The position numbers and the translations under genes were made by a program. Below are positions 17,894 to 26,303 of a DNA stretch of 64,000 nt, piece by piece. Each line of letters begins with the position of its first letter. The first letter of the stretch is position 1. Location: assembly GCA_964510065.1 (NCBI GenBank), contig CAZEAC010000011.1, positions 1-64,000 of the forward strand, in the 5' to 3' direction. Origin of the DNA: CAZEAC01 sp964510065. GTDB taxonomy: Bacteria > Bdellovibrionota_C > UBA2361 > CAIXSY01. The notes below the pieces were generated by a model that had not been told where the DNA came from, searched no databases, and saw only the letters and a list, made by a program, of their open reading frames with translations.

Positions 17894-18496
17894 ATGCTTC
17901 GTATACTGTTTATTGTAAGTTTTTTTTGGGGCGCTCAAGTGGCCGCTGAATCTTCATCCGCAAAGAGGGAGCTCGTCGTTGGGGGTGGCTGTTTCTGGTG
18001 TGTGGAAGCGGTCTATCAAAGTTTAATTGGGGTAGAAGCCGTCGAGTCCGGATATTCGGGCGGCGAAACAGCCAATCCGACATACGAGCAGGTATCAAGC
18101 GGCGAAAGCGGTCATGCGGAAGTGGTGAAAATTACCTACGACCCCGCGCTTATAACTCTCCCAGAACTTCTTGAGGCTTTCTTTCACACACATGATCCGA
18201 CAACGCTTAATCGGCAAGGTAACGATGTCGGCACGCAGTATCGATCCGTAATTTTTTACAGTAGTCCCGAGGAGAAAAAAGCTATTGATGATGTTAAAGC
18301 AAAAATCGAAGCCAATAAATTATGGCCGAATCCAATTGTTACACAGATCGCTCCGCTTCGTGCCTACTATAAAGCTGAGGACTATCATCAGAACTATTAC
18401 CGCACCCACTCTTCTCAGCCTTACTGCTCAATCGTGATTGCGCCAAAGCTTCAGAAGCTTTACAAAGCCTTCGCCTCGAAGCTAAAGAAGCAATAA
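17894..18496 (+). CDS. msrA: Secreted peptide-methionine (S)-S-oxide reductase
   Basis: The 200-aa protein is MsrA behind a signal peptide (residues 1-18, WGAQVAA), so it repairs oxidised methionines in the periplasm. The active-site motif GGGCFWC lies at residues 30-36 with catalytic Cys33. Further matches are VESGYSGGETANPTYEQVSSGESGHAEVV, HDPTTLNRQGNDVGTQYRSVI and AEDYHQNYYRTH. MsrB is not fused and not nearby. A thioredoxin-like reductant delivered across the membrane would be needed. It is a single gene, divergent from the ABC transporter. Confidence 0.95.
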   Translation: MLRILFIVSFFWGAQVAAESSSAKRELVVGGGCFWCVEAVYQSLIGVEAVESGYSGGETANPTYEQVSSGESGHAEVVKITYDPALITLPELLEAFFHTHDPTTLNRQGNDVGTQYRSVIFYSSPEEKKAIDDVKAKIEANKLWPNPIVTQIAPLRAYYKAEDYHQNYYRTHSSQPYCSIVIAPKLQKLYKAFASKLKKQ

Positions 18497-18599
18497 AGAA
18501 TAGCTAACGCTCAATCTAATTATTAATTGGCCACTCAGTAGGCCCGCAAATTCACGGCTTGTACTTTAGTGTTGCTGCGCTATACTACGTCGGAAGGTC

Positions 18600-19118
18600 A
18601 TGGATAGTGCCTCTGCAGTTAAATCCGGGGAATGCATTCCACAAAATTTCTTACCGCAAGTAGTTGCCGGAAACGCTACCGCTCCAAAAACTTCCCTCGG
18701 AGCGCGACTTCCTAGTCTTTTATCCGGTCTTACAATTAAGAATCTTCCGATATTACCGCTTGACTGTGCTGACTTGGCGCTAGCGCTTAGCCAAGGCATT
18801 GACAGTGTAGAGGTCGAGCTACTGTCACCGAGCGGCATCGTGAAGCGCTGGAGCCTATCCGGTACTGAATCGGCGCTCAAGAATGCAAGCTTTATGTCGA
18901 GTGAGCTAGAAGCGCGGTGCACCCATTCTGGGATCTCAATTACCGTCGACATTCTCCATTTCGCTCCTGCTGCGCGATTGCTCCCCAGATTCCTACAGGA
19001 AGGCTACTCAAAACTTACTCATAAGACTGCACATGCTTCGGTTTATTTCGAAAAATCAAAGAACCAGGTAATTGTTCGTCTCAACCATGAGCCGCCTTTT
19101 GGCGTGAAAATCGAGTAG
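18600..19118 (+). CDS. Hypothetical protein
   Basis: The 172-aa product has no signal peptide and was not recognised. The middle contains IKNLPILPLDCADLALALSQGIDSVEVELLSPSGIVKRWSL, which looks like alternating helices and strands, and the end is basic with strands. GGAAGG lies just before the ATG, which supports translation. An open frame of 128 codons on the opposite strand overlaps it and was judged a shadow. Context gives no clue to function. Confidence 0.55.
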   Translation: MDSASAVKSGECIPQNFLPQVVAGNATAPKTSLGARLPSLLSGLTIKNLPILPLDCADLALALSQGIDSVEVELLSPSGIVKRWSLSGTESALKNASFMSSELEARCTHSGISITVDILHFAPAARLLPRFLQEGYSKLTHKTAHASVYFEKSKNQVIVRLNHEPPFGVKIE

Positions 19119-19141
19119 TACACTGCTACCGAAATACTCTC

Positions 19142-19225
19142 CATTCCTCGCTTTGTGCACTCTGTGGTTTCTTGTAAGGTAAAATAAACCACAGAGACAC
19201 AGAGTGCACCGAGTGAGAATCGAGA
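19142..19225. repeat. CTCTGTG palindromic repeat, copy 3
   Basis: The arms are CTTTGTGCACTCTGTGGTTT and AAACCACAGAGACACAGAGTGCACCGAG. Relative to the complete copy the left arm lacks about 9 bases, so the hairpin has a bulge. Confidence 0.8.
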
Positions 19226-19255
19226 ATTAGGATAGGTTATTCTGATTACAGTGCA

Positions 19256-19440
19256 CTAGCGAGGCTTCGCTTCAGACCGTCGAGCTAAGGTCGAACAGCA
19301 GTGCCGCGAATCCTCGCTAGTCAGTGCTGTCTGGTTCGCCATCGGGCTCCTGCCTTCCGTCAAACCCGCTCCAAGCTACGTTTCGCGCGCGGAAGAAGCG
19401 CGACACTTCGCGTCGCTGCAGGCGCTGCCGCACCTGCAGC
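19256..19440 (-). repeat. Long palindromic element A, inverted partner of element B
   Basis: A 65-bp segment at 19256-19320 begins CTAGCGAGG and ends CCTCGCTAG, forming a hairpin. The next 120 bases are the reverse complement, with about 80% identity by eye, of 20208-20323 in element B. Shared segments include GCTCCAAGCTACGTTTCGCGC and GGGCTCCTGCC. It ends in a small hairpin GCTGCAGG...CCTGCAGC at 19415-19440. Together with B it brackets the gene at 19604-20047. Confidence 0.8.
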
Positions 19441-19515
19441 AAAAGTTTTACTGGCAAATAATGTGTGTTATACACTATTTATATATAAAAACATATTTTC
19501 AACTTACTAAAATAC

Positions 19516-19543
19516 TTGACAATAAATAGAACTACGGTATTCT
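19516..19543 (+). promoter_or_regulatory. Sigma-70-like promoter of the small secreted protein
   Basis: TTGACA at 19516-19521 and TATTCT at 19538-19543 are separated by 16 bases. The start of transcription would be near 19550, leaving a leader of about 55 bases with CGGAG before the ATG at 19604. The surrounding DNA is clearly more AT-rich than its neighbours. Confidence 0.6.
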
Positions 19544-19603
19544 GTAGATAGGATGTGTATTTTACACTTCCGTTAAATAACAAAATTATCGGAGTTTTTA
19601 ACC

Positions 19604-20047
19604 ATGAAAGCGACTGTTCAAAATTTCTGTACAGCCCTTGCGTTGAGCCTTTGTGCGTTCTCGTCCGCGTACGCGGGCGGGGAAGATCTAATCTCAAACT
19701 TACAGGACGAGGCCGTCGTGAAAACTAGTATTTCGAGCCCCTGCCGTAACGCGGGGACCTCTGCGAAGGCTCTTGCTGCGGGCGCGCGCTGCACTGTTCG
19801 CGTTACCGTGAGCGAACCAAACGAAGAGACCGTATATTGGCTCGAATACCGTCGCGCGAACAGCAACAGTTCAGGACGCTGGCAGCGCTATAAGGCAACC
19901 CATGTATACGATCTCCAGGCTGCCAACAACGAGTCTTTGTCGTTCGCTCCGACGCTTTCGCGCGAATACAGAATTGCAGTCAGCACCGGCGGGCGAAGTG
20001 ACTATGCCGAGATTAATTCGGATGCCTTTCGAGTATTTGTGAAGTAA
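19604..20047 (+). CDS. Small secreted protein between inverted repeats
   Basis: The 147-aa protein has a clear signal peptide (residues 1-24, ending SSAYA), leaving about 123 residues exported to the periplasm or outside. The mature part is beta-rich (CTVRVTVSEPNEETVYWLEYRR, SLSFAPTLSREYRIAVST) and has two cysteines at about residues 43 and 59 that may form a disulfide. An immunoglobulin-like sandwich is plausible but no family was recognised. It has its own promoter and a strong terminator hairpin. It is the only gene between inverted elements A and B, which suggests it could move or invert as a cassette. Confidence 0.75.
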   Translation: MKATVQNFCTALALSLCAFSSAYAGGEDLISNLQDEAVVKTSISSPCRNAGTSAKALAAGARCTVRVTVSEPNEETVYWLEYRRANSNSSGRWQRYKATHVYDLQAANNESLSFAPTLSREYRIAVSTGGRSDYAEINSDAFRVFVK

Positions 20048-20058
20048 GTTCGGACTAC

Positions 20059-20110
20059 AAAGGAACCTCGGAGGCACACCCAAAGGTGCTCCGCGGTTCC
20101 TTACATTTTC
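20059..20110 (+). terminator. Factor-independent terminator
   Basis: AAGGAACCTCGGAGGCAC and GGTGCTCCGCGGTTCCTT form a long stem with small bulges around CACCCAAA, followed by TTACATTTTC. It begins 12 bases after the stop codon of the small secreted protein. Confidence 0.75.
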
Positions 20111-20128
20111 TCCGCACCTGCGCGCGCA

Positions 20129-20388
20129 CTAGATTCCTTGGCCTTTGGAACTAGCACCAAATGAGTTGCATTCTGGAGCCAAGGAATCTAGCCGGCCAGG
20201 ACGGCCGGACAGGCGCGGCAGCGCCTGGAGCGACGCGGAGTTTCGCGCCTTTCCTGCGCGAAACGTAGCTTGGAGCGGGTTCGACGGAGGGCAGGAGCCC
20301 GCAGTCGAACCAAACACCACAGACTAGCGAGGATTCGCGGCACTGCTGTTCGACCTTAGCTCGACGGTCTGAGGCGAAGCCTCGCTAG
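20129..20388 (+). repeat. Long palindromic element B with serial hairpins
   Basis: It begins with a hairpin CTAGATTCCTTGGC ... GCCAAGGAATCTAG (20129-20191). Next come CCGGCCAGGACGGCCGG (20192-20208) and CAGGCGCGGCAGCGCCTG (20210-20227), then the motif GAGCGACGCGGAG, then further small hairpins. It ends with a 65-bp hairpin CTAGCGAGG ... CCTCGCTAG (20324-20388). The last part is the inverse of element A. The start has the same order of hairpins as the element at 45890. Confidence 0.8.
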
Positions 20389-20439
20389 TACTTACTACTG
20401 TCTTTACCGGCTCGCAATCATGGTCATTCAATGAACAGA

Positions 20440-20618
20440 CTAGAAGCGGTCTCAAAAATACCCCTACTGCGGTCCAGCCCCTTTGGCAATCTGCTTCGTC
20501 AGCCTCGTCACGCGTGCTCGCAAGCCTGATAGGCTTGCTCCGCGCTCGTTCCGTCGGCTTCCTCGCATCTTGCCAAACTGGCTGCCCCTCGTGACGGGGC
20601 ATTTTTAAGACCGCTTCT
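20440..20618. repeat. Palindromic element with conserved covarying core (copy G)
   Basis: Terminal arms 20440-20464 (CTAGAAGCGGTCTC...) and 20596-20619 are complementary over about 23 bases. Inside is a core, about 20493-20570, also found at 28810-28870, with central hairpin CAAGCCTGATAGGCTTG. The right end touches the stop codon of the subtilase gene, so the hairpin may also end that operon's transcript. Confidence 0.8.
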
Positions 20619-22578
20619 ATTTCAGCTCGGCAACTACAACTCGGGTCACATCTCCCCAGATCTTTCCAAATACAGCTGACTTATCAAAAGTATACGTGGA
20701 CGAAGTCAATTGCACGTTATAGTCAACGCCAATTGCGCTTTTGAAGCTTGCCCAACCGGTAGAATCAGTAAAGGCGTAGCCCAGAAGTCCTGCGTTGACC
20801 GCGACTCCCGAAACTGGAAACTTATCCGGATTGATCACTCGCACACGTAAATTTATCTGTGCGGCACTTGCATCAAGCGGAATCACATGATTCCCGCTAA
20901 GGTATCCCTGATATACCGGTATTGAATATCCAGAACGGGACACGCTTACTGTAAATAGCTGGCCTGATTTGTAGGTGCCAAAATTGAATTGGCCGGTACT
21001 GCCGGTCATGCGCACTGCGGTTACATTTCCGATCTTGAGCTCAATCTGAGCTTCTGCGAGGCCCACGCCATTAGCACGCACCACACCGCTGATTGAATAA
21101 TAGGGAGTTGGTGTCGGAATTGGAGTTGTAGTCGGAGTCGGCGTTGGTGCCAAGGTCGGCGCGGGCGTCGGGGTCAGCGTCGGCGTAGGTGCCGGCGCAC
21201 TCCCCGCTGAAAGCAGCATCGAGTACACGTTGAGCGATCCACCAGTGCCAACTACGTTGCTCAATGTATTTCGAAGATCACGAGTGCCTAAGCAGCTGCT
21301 CTTCATCGCTTGCCAGGTAATTCCGGGTGAGTAACTCTTAAGAAGAGCCAGCGCTCCAGTAACAAATGGCGTTGCCATCGAGGTCCCCGAGAGATAAACG
21401 TAACGCGCTCCGATATAGGTACTCGAAATATTTACGCCAGGCGCAGCTATATCAACATTTTGTGCGCCATAATTTGAAAACGATGCGAGATTGCCGTTAG
21501 AATCAATTGCCGCAACACTAATAATATTATCGTGCGGGTAGCTCGCCGGGTAGGACGGGCTTGCATCGATATTACTCCCATTATTACCGGCGGCTGCCAC
21601 GAAGAGGATCCCGGCATCGCGCGCTCGGCTAATGGCATCTGCCATGGGTTGCATACTTCCACCACCGCCCCAAGAATTGTTGGTCATCACCAGATTAATA
21701 CCGCGATTTTTCAACGCAGTTGCGTAATCAATACTTTCAATCGCGTCAAAGAGCGAACCGGATCCATTTGATGCAAGGAACTTAATGCCAACCATCTTCA
21801 CGTTCCAGTTTACGCCTGCACCGCCCGTGGTATTATTTCCCACGCCACCAATTACGCCGGCAACGTGCGTACCATGCCCATTGTCATCCATCGGGTCTCC
21901 CGAGCCGGTTATGGTATTAATTCCGAAAACGTCATCGACATAGCCGTTATGATCGTCATCAATGCCGTTTCCTGCGATTTCACCTGGGTTACGCCACATA
22001 TTGGCAGCAAGATCAGGGTGGGTGTATTCAACTCCCGTATCAATTATTCCAACTACCACCGAGCCATTGCCTTGATGAAGGTTCCATGCCTCCGGGGCGT
22101 CAATATCAACGTCGTTACTATTATTCAGTCCCCATGCATAGCTTAGCTGCGGATCATTCGGCATCGCAGCGGTAGAAATCACCGAATTGCACGAGCAGCT
22201 GTAGCGACGAATAAGCTCGATCTTGCCAGTCTCTCGAACCCTGCGGAACGTCTCGCGCTCGCGCGCCTTCATTTTTGCACATAAGTCCCGGTTCGCTTTA
22301 AGCGGGACAATGTGGCCGGTGCCCGCGCTCTCCACATCATCTTCCGGCGTCACAAGAATCGTGTGAGTATTCTCATCAGCGATCGCAAGCTCTTCAGAGG
22401 AGACATTATCGATACTCTCAAGCGCCTTTTCCTGTAAGGCATCAATATTTCCCACCGAGATTACATATTCACCGTCATGGCACAGCGCAGCGGGTGCCTC
22501 GGTTGAATCCGCAGAAAGCAGACGCGCCTGAGCGATAAGCAGCAAGATTGCAAATATGTTTCGCCACTTCGCGCTCAT
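20617..22578 (-). CDS. Secreted subtilisin-like serine protease with PT linker and C-terminal beta domain
   Basis: The 653-aa protein has a signal peptide (residues 1-24), a propeptide-like region to about 140, and an S8 peptidase domain with the catalytic triad Asp180 (GIIDTGVEYTHPDL), His238 (NGHGTHVAGVIGG) and Ser400 (SGTSMATPF), plus the oxyanion Asn in NNSWGGGG. A Pro/Thr linker at about 460-495 leads to a carboxypeptidase-regulatory-like beta domain (YYSISGVVRANGVGLAEAQIELKIG) and a second similar part. It is exported and probably active outside the cell. Its start overlaps the stop of the 1183-aa gene by 4 bases, and both share the same linker and domain types, so they likely work together. 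Confidence 0.93.
   Translation of the reverse strand: MSAKWRNIFAILLLIAQARLLSADSTEAPAALCHDGEYVISVGNIDALQEKALESIDNVSSEELAIADENTHTILVTPEDDVESAGTGHIVPLKANRDLCAKMKARERETFRRVRETGKIELIRRYSCSCNSVISTAAMPNDPQLSYAWGLNNSNDVDIDAPEAWNLHQGNGSVVVGIIDTGVEYTHPDLAANMWRNPGEIAGNGIDDDHNGYVDDVFGINTITGSGDPMDDNGHGTHVAGVIGGVGNNTTGGAGVNWNVKMVGIKFLASNGSGSLFDAIESIDYATALKNRGINLVMTNNSWGGGGSMQPMADAISRARDAGILFVAAAGNNGSNIDASPSYPASYPHDNIISVAAIDSNGNLASFSNYGAQNVDIAAPGVNISSTYIGARYVYLSGTSMATPFVTGALALLKSYSPGITWQAMKSSCLGTRDLRNTLSNVVGTGGSLNVYSMLLSAGSAPAPTPTLTPTPAPTLAPTPTPTTTPIPTPTPYYSISGVVRANGVGLAEAQIELKIGNVTAVRMTGSTGQFNFGTYKSGQLFTVSVSRSGYSIPVYQGYLSGNHVIPLDASAAQINLRVRVINPDKFPVSGVAVNAGLLGYAFTDSTGWASFKSAIGVDYNVQLTSSTYTFDKSAVFGKIWGDVTRVVVAELK
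21105..21200. repeat. PT-linker coding microrepeat in subtilase gene
   Basis: Imperfect 6-base repeats of the type GGTGTC/GGAGTT code for Pro-Thr runs on the minus strand. The repeat is like those in the neighbouring gene and is a likely place for slippage. Confidence 0.7.
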
Positions 22579-25500
22579 CGGCTACCTCTCGCACTTGCGC
22601 TACCATTTTCATTTTCATCATCGTTCAATTTTTTCGGTTTAAACTGTATCGCGAAGTTGACGCCACTTTGATCTCCATCGAGTATTGTTACGTTGAACTT
22701 CTTCGGCCGCGAGGAAACAATCAGATCGGCTTCGTTATCAAAGGTAATCCGATACTGTCCGCGCGAGACTGGAATCTCATAATTGAATGGATCACTAATT
22801 GCGTAACGCGCCGTGTCACCATCAGAGCTCCGTACCACGATGCTCATCGAGCCGGCATCCAGCGATTTGAGCTTATCCAAGAACGAGCCTTTAAGCGGAC
22901 GTCCATTTCGCCCCTTAAGCTCGCCACGGATATAATACGTCGGCGCAAGGGGAGTTGGTAACGGCGTGGGCGTTATGGTCGGTGTCGGTGTTTCAACCGC
23001 AGGCGGGAGCGGTGTCGCAGTAGGAGTTGGCGTGAGTGTTGGTGTCGGAGTTGGCGTCTCTATAGGACATATTTCAAAATTCGCCGCGCGCACCGCAATC
23101 TGCTGGCCCAGCAGAAAGAGCCTCACAGTATTGGCCGATTGCGGCACGGTAAGCGTAAGGAAGTAACTGTAGCTTTCCGCCTTTGCGATAACTTTGCCTT
23201 TCTGCTTGCTCGCGTAAACATCCCAGTCAAGCTCAAGGTCCTGCGCGAACGGATTGTATACCTGCCAACGCAGAGACGTTGTTGGATCGGTTGAGCATAC
23301 TGAAGCAAGCATAATGCGAAGGTCCGGTGTTGCCGTTGGGGTTGGCGTCAATGTCGGTGTCGCGGTCGGAGTTGGCGTCGCTCCAGGCGGTGGGAGTGGC
23401 GTCGCAGTCGGTAGCGGCGTCATCGTTACCGTTGGCGTTGGAGTGACATCAAGGCATGGGCCAAGCGTGTCGCCATGCATGGCGTGAGCCGGCCACGCCG
23501 ATTGGCCAACTTTTAGCGTGAAGTGATTTGCGGGATTTCCAGGGGGATAGTGGCAGATCTCCACTTTCTTATCGTCTTCCCCTGGCTCTGGAGTCCAGCC
23601 CGGATCAGGGCTTGGGTTAGGTGTCGGTGTTACAAACGGAGTTGGTGTCGGGGTCGCAAGAGGCGCACAGGCACCTTGTGTATCGCCATGCGACTGGTGT
23701 GCCGACCACGCGTTGATTTCGACTTCGAGCGTATGGCGCGAACTCGGATTACCTGGAGGATAGTGACAAATTATTATTTTCCCTGGCGCAGGAGTTGCCG
23801 TGGCAGTCGGAGTCGCTGTTGCGGTCGGCGTTGGAGTACTCGTCAGAGTCGGTGTTGCTGTCCTCGTTGGTGTTGGTGTCTGTGTCGCAATAGGCGATTT
23901 CGTAGGAGTCGCCGTCGGCGAAATCGTTGGTGTCGGAGTTATTGTTGCCGTCGGAGTGACGCTCGGAGTTACACTTGGTATCGGCGTAATCGTCGCCGTT
24001 GGAGTAACCGTCGGCGTGGGTGTCGGCGTCACTGGAGGCGGCGCAGAAATAAAATCGAGCCCAAGTTTATTCGCTGAAGCAGTGCCAGTGTAGGAAACCG
24101 GCGAGAAAGAGTAGCCCTCCATCTCCGCGGTAATGATGTACTCAGACTGGTCAGGAACATTAACCATATAGGTCCCGTCCGAGCGGGTGAAGGTATCAAT
24201 TGCGGCCACACCGTAGTTAAATCGCACCCGTGCGAAACTAAGCGGATGCCCCATATAGTCGCTTACTTTTCCGCCGAGCGTATGCACCGGCAGTGGCGTC
24301 TCGATAAAGTTCACTTCGGTCGCATCACAGGTTACGTGAATCAACGCGATGCCAGCCGGATCGAAGAAGCGATCATTATATTCAGCGGTAATCCAATTGT
24401 CGCTGAGCGCACGCACATTGATCGAGAATCGACCCTGGGAGTCAGTGACTGCCACGGTCTGGTGATTATTGAGTATCTCGGCTCCGGCGCGCTTTGAACC
24501 GTTTGATTGGAAGACAGCTCCTTGCACCACATAGTTATCTTTGACCGGGCAGGGAGTCGGAGTTGCGACTGCGCCACGTGGCGCCACGGCGAAGAAATTC
24601 ACCATCTTATGGTCGCGGTCAATTTTTAGAAACTGAATATCTTGTGGATCATACACCGTCGAAGCCGAATTAACTTTTAGGGTAGTATCCGACCCCTCGC
24701 TCACTACAATCTGGTAGGCGCCCTCGCCATCAGTGGAAGCAGCAAATGCTCCATTTCGAAGCAGACCCGCTCCCGGAAGCGGCGTGCCTTCTTGGCTAAA
24801 TACATAACCACTTACGGTGACATGGCCCGGTTCGGGAGTTCCGCAATACGCAGCGTATTCGCCTGTGTTCAAAAGATTTGTTGGGCAGCTCTTAAACGGC
24901 GTCGCGCTATCGTGGTTAAAGGTACAGGCCGGATAAGAAGGATCTATTACTACTGAATTATTATCTTGTGAGGTGTCAGTATCGTTACAGCTTGTGCGAA
25001 GGATTGCCGGAAATATTACTTCGCCAACCGCATCGGTTACTTTGTAACTCTTCTCCCCGCAGCGATAAACTGCCGGAGCGTCAAGTCTCACCCCGCCGAG
25101 CGGCGTGCTTCCTTGCTTTACATTCCAACGAATGACACCCTGTTTCTTGCTGCCTGCGACCGCCCAGAATACGCAGCGATTATTCGGACAGCTGTTTGGT
25201 GAAAGGGTTATCTCTGGCGGATAAAACAGATAGTTGCCGGTCGGCACAATCGAGAAGCTCGTCCGTGCGTCAGCACCTAACGCGCCGGTTGAGAAGCTCC
25301 AAAGCCCCGATGAATCGGTAATTCGATTTGAAATCGAATTAATTCCATCAGTGCCGTAAAACTCAACTCCAGCAATCCCAGCACCAAGATCATTGCGCAC
25401 ATACAATTCATAACTCACAGAGCTTCCGATAGTGGCCGGAGCGATATTGCCGCACGATGTTGTGGCATAGCCGTAGTAGTCACCACCCGCAGTGCACGCA

Positions 25501-26126
25501 CGAAACTTTTTCGTTAACATTGTGTTAAAGCTACAACTCTTCCCGGCCGGTGAATCACCAAGCACAACATAGGAATTATTGCTTTGATCGGCATCAGTAT
25601 CGTTACATGTCGTCGTATGTCGCCGCACGGCAAAGAAGACATACCCTTCATTATCGGTGGTCTTCATGCATGGCATGGCCGAACCCGCGACCATGTAGGG
25701 AATCCCTGAGACCCCGCGACCCATTGAGTCTATTGATTGCCAATGAACCACTGACTGTACATTGCCGTCTTGAAAGGCCTGCACTGTACAGATATGCATT
25801 GGGCAATTTGAGACGTTAACAACAAGCTCAGCCGGCTCGAACCGCAAATTCTGCGCATAATTCGTGTAGGTGACTGTCGGACTTGAAGACGCAATATCTG
25901 AGGTATCCAGCTCCCACTCGCCCTGCGAATTCGTAAAGCGACCGGCGAGCGCGTTGACTCCGAAGTTTCCATAAATTTGAACGCCGCCTACTGGAGCATT
26001 CGACTTGAGCACCCGGATACGGTAGGTATCGGCATGTGCGACGCAGACGAAGCTACTCAGCAGGCAGACCGCAAGCAGCAGCATTACTGCTCGTGAGACT
26101 CCTCTCGCTATGTTGTGAATAGCCAT
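22575..26126 (-). CDS. Large secreted multi-domain protein with PT linkers and two CHYPPGNP modules
   Basis: The 1183-aa protein starts at 26126, where GAGGAA precedes the ATG by 8 bases and a good signal peptide follows (VMLLLAVCLLSSFVCVAHA). Residues 30-410 hold two copies of a two-part unit: a beta domain with GVQIYGNFGVNALAGRFTNS, then a part with SCNDTDTSQDNNS. Three carboxypeptidase-regulatory-like domains follow, each with a GxVxxxxGxPLxxA start. Four Pro/Thr linkers then separate two ICHYPPGNP...HGDT modules, a beta domain and a C-terminal domain. It looks like an extracellular adhesin or scaffold. It forms an operon with the downstream subtilase (4-base overlap). Confidence 0.88.
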   Translation of the reverse strand: MAIHNIARGVSRAVMLLLAVCLLSSFVCVAHADTYRIRVLKSNAPVGGVQIYGNFGVNALAGRFTNSQGEWELDTSDIASSSPTVTYTNYAQNLRFEPAELVVNVSNCPMHICTVQAFQDGNVQSVVHWQSIDSMGRGVSGIPYMVAGSAMPCMKTTDNEGYVFFAVRRHTTTCNDTDADQSNNSYVVLGDSPAGKSCSFNTMLTKKFRACTAGGDYYGYATTSCGNIAPATIGSSVSYELYVRNDLGAGIAGVEFYGTDGINSISNRITDSSGLWSFSTGALGADARTSFSIVPTGNYLFYPPEITLSPNSCPNNRCVFWAVAGSKKQGVIRWNVKQGSTPLGGVRLDAPAVYRCGEKSYKVTDAVGEVIFPAILRTSCNDTDTSQDNNSVVIDPSYPACTFNHDSATPFKSCPTNLLNTGEYAAYCGTPEPGHVTVSGYVFSQEGTPLPGAGLLRNGAFAASTDGEGAYQIVVSEGSDTTLKVNSASTVYDPQDIQFLKIDRDHKMVNFFAVAPRGAVATPTPCPVKDNYVVQGAVFQSNGSKRAGAEILNNHQTVAVTDSQGRFSINVRALSDNWITAEYNDRFFDPAGIALIHVTCDATEVNFIETPLPVHTLGGKVSDYMGHPLSFARVRFNYGVAAIDTFTRSDGTYMVNVPDQSEYIITAEMEGYSFSPVSYTGTASANKLGLDFISAPPPVTPTPTPTVTPTATITPIPSVTPSVTPTATITPTPTISPTATPTKSPIATQTPTPTRTATPTLTSTPTPTATATPTATATPAPGKIIICHYPPGNPSSRHTLEVEINAWSAHQSHGDTQGACAPLATPTPTPFVTPTPNPSPDPGWTPEPGEDDKKVEICHYPPGNPANHFTLKVGQSAWPAHAMHGDTLGPCLDVTPTPTVTMTPLPTATPLPPPGATPTPTATPTLTPTPTATPDLRIMLASVCSTDPTTSLRWQVYNPFAQDLELDWDVYASKQKGKVIAKAESYSYFLTLTVPQSANTVRLFLLGQQIAVRAANFEICPIETPTPTPTLTPTPTATPLPPAVETPTPTITPTPLPTPLAPTYYIRGELKGRNGRPLKGSFLDKLKSLDAGSMSIVVRSSDGDTARYAISDPFNYEIPVSRGQYRITFDNEADLIVSSRPKKFNVTILDGDQSGVNFAIQFKPKKLNDDENENGSASARGSR
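22945..24040. repeat. PT-linker coding repeat tracts
   Basis: Four tracts at about 22945-23065, 23325-23450, 23575-23665 and 23785-24035 consist of degenerate GGTGTCGGAGTT-like units that code for Thr-Pro runs on the minus strand. Long Val-Gly open frames on the opposite strand are by-products. The tracts are likely to vary in length between strains. Confidence 0.8.
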
Positions 26127-26303
26127 TAAAAATTCCTCGCCAGTTCCGCGCCACCAAGTCATCGACGGGGGCTCGAGCAAAGAACACGAATGGCGTCGCA
26201 TTTTTAACAGCGCAATGAAACTTCCAAAATTTGCTTAAAGATATTTTAAGAAGCTTTCGGTCGCTTATGGCAGACGCGTAGCCCAGCTAGGAAAGTTGCG
26301 TAG

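Larger units (their letters stand above)
19119..19603. other. Intergenic region with two different palindromic repeats and a promoter
   Basis: In order it holds CTCTGTG repeat copy 3 (19142-19225), inverted-repeat element A (19256-19440), an AT-rich stretch, and a promoter at 19516-19543 for the small secreted protein. Confidence 0.7.
20048..20616. other. Repeat-filled intergenic region between convergent genes
   Basis: This 569-bp region has no gene. It holds the terminator at 20059, element B (20129-20388) and the separate palindromic element at 20440-20618. Open frames here read through the repeats and are not believed. Confidence 0.7.

Noticed and set aside
18566..18952. 128-codon minus-strand frame
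   Set aside because: It lies opposite the 172-aa gene, which has a GGAAGG site before its ATG. The minus frame shows no protein-like features.
20277..20312. tRNA-like GGGTTCGAC ... GTCGAACC
   Set aside because: It resembles a T-arm but no acceptor or anticodon stem fits. It is an internal hairpin of element B and recurs in element A.
23455..23780. Zinc-finger reading of the CHYPPGNP modules
   Set aside because: The Cys and His spacing does not fit a known finger, and the modules lie in a secreted protein.
22945..24040. Possible CRISPR-like repeats
   Set aside because: The short irregular GGTGTCGGAGTT units are continuous coding repeats without unique spacers.
22966..24093. Val-Gly-rich and Arg-rich open frames on the plus strand
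   Set aside because: They are antisense readings of the Pro/Thr linker repeats in the 1183-aa gene and have no ribosome binding sites.
26127..26201. 25-residue N-terminal extension of the large PT protein
   Set aside because: The ATG at 26126 has a GAGGAA site and is followed directly by a signal peptide, which the extension would bury.
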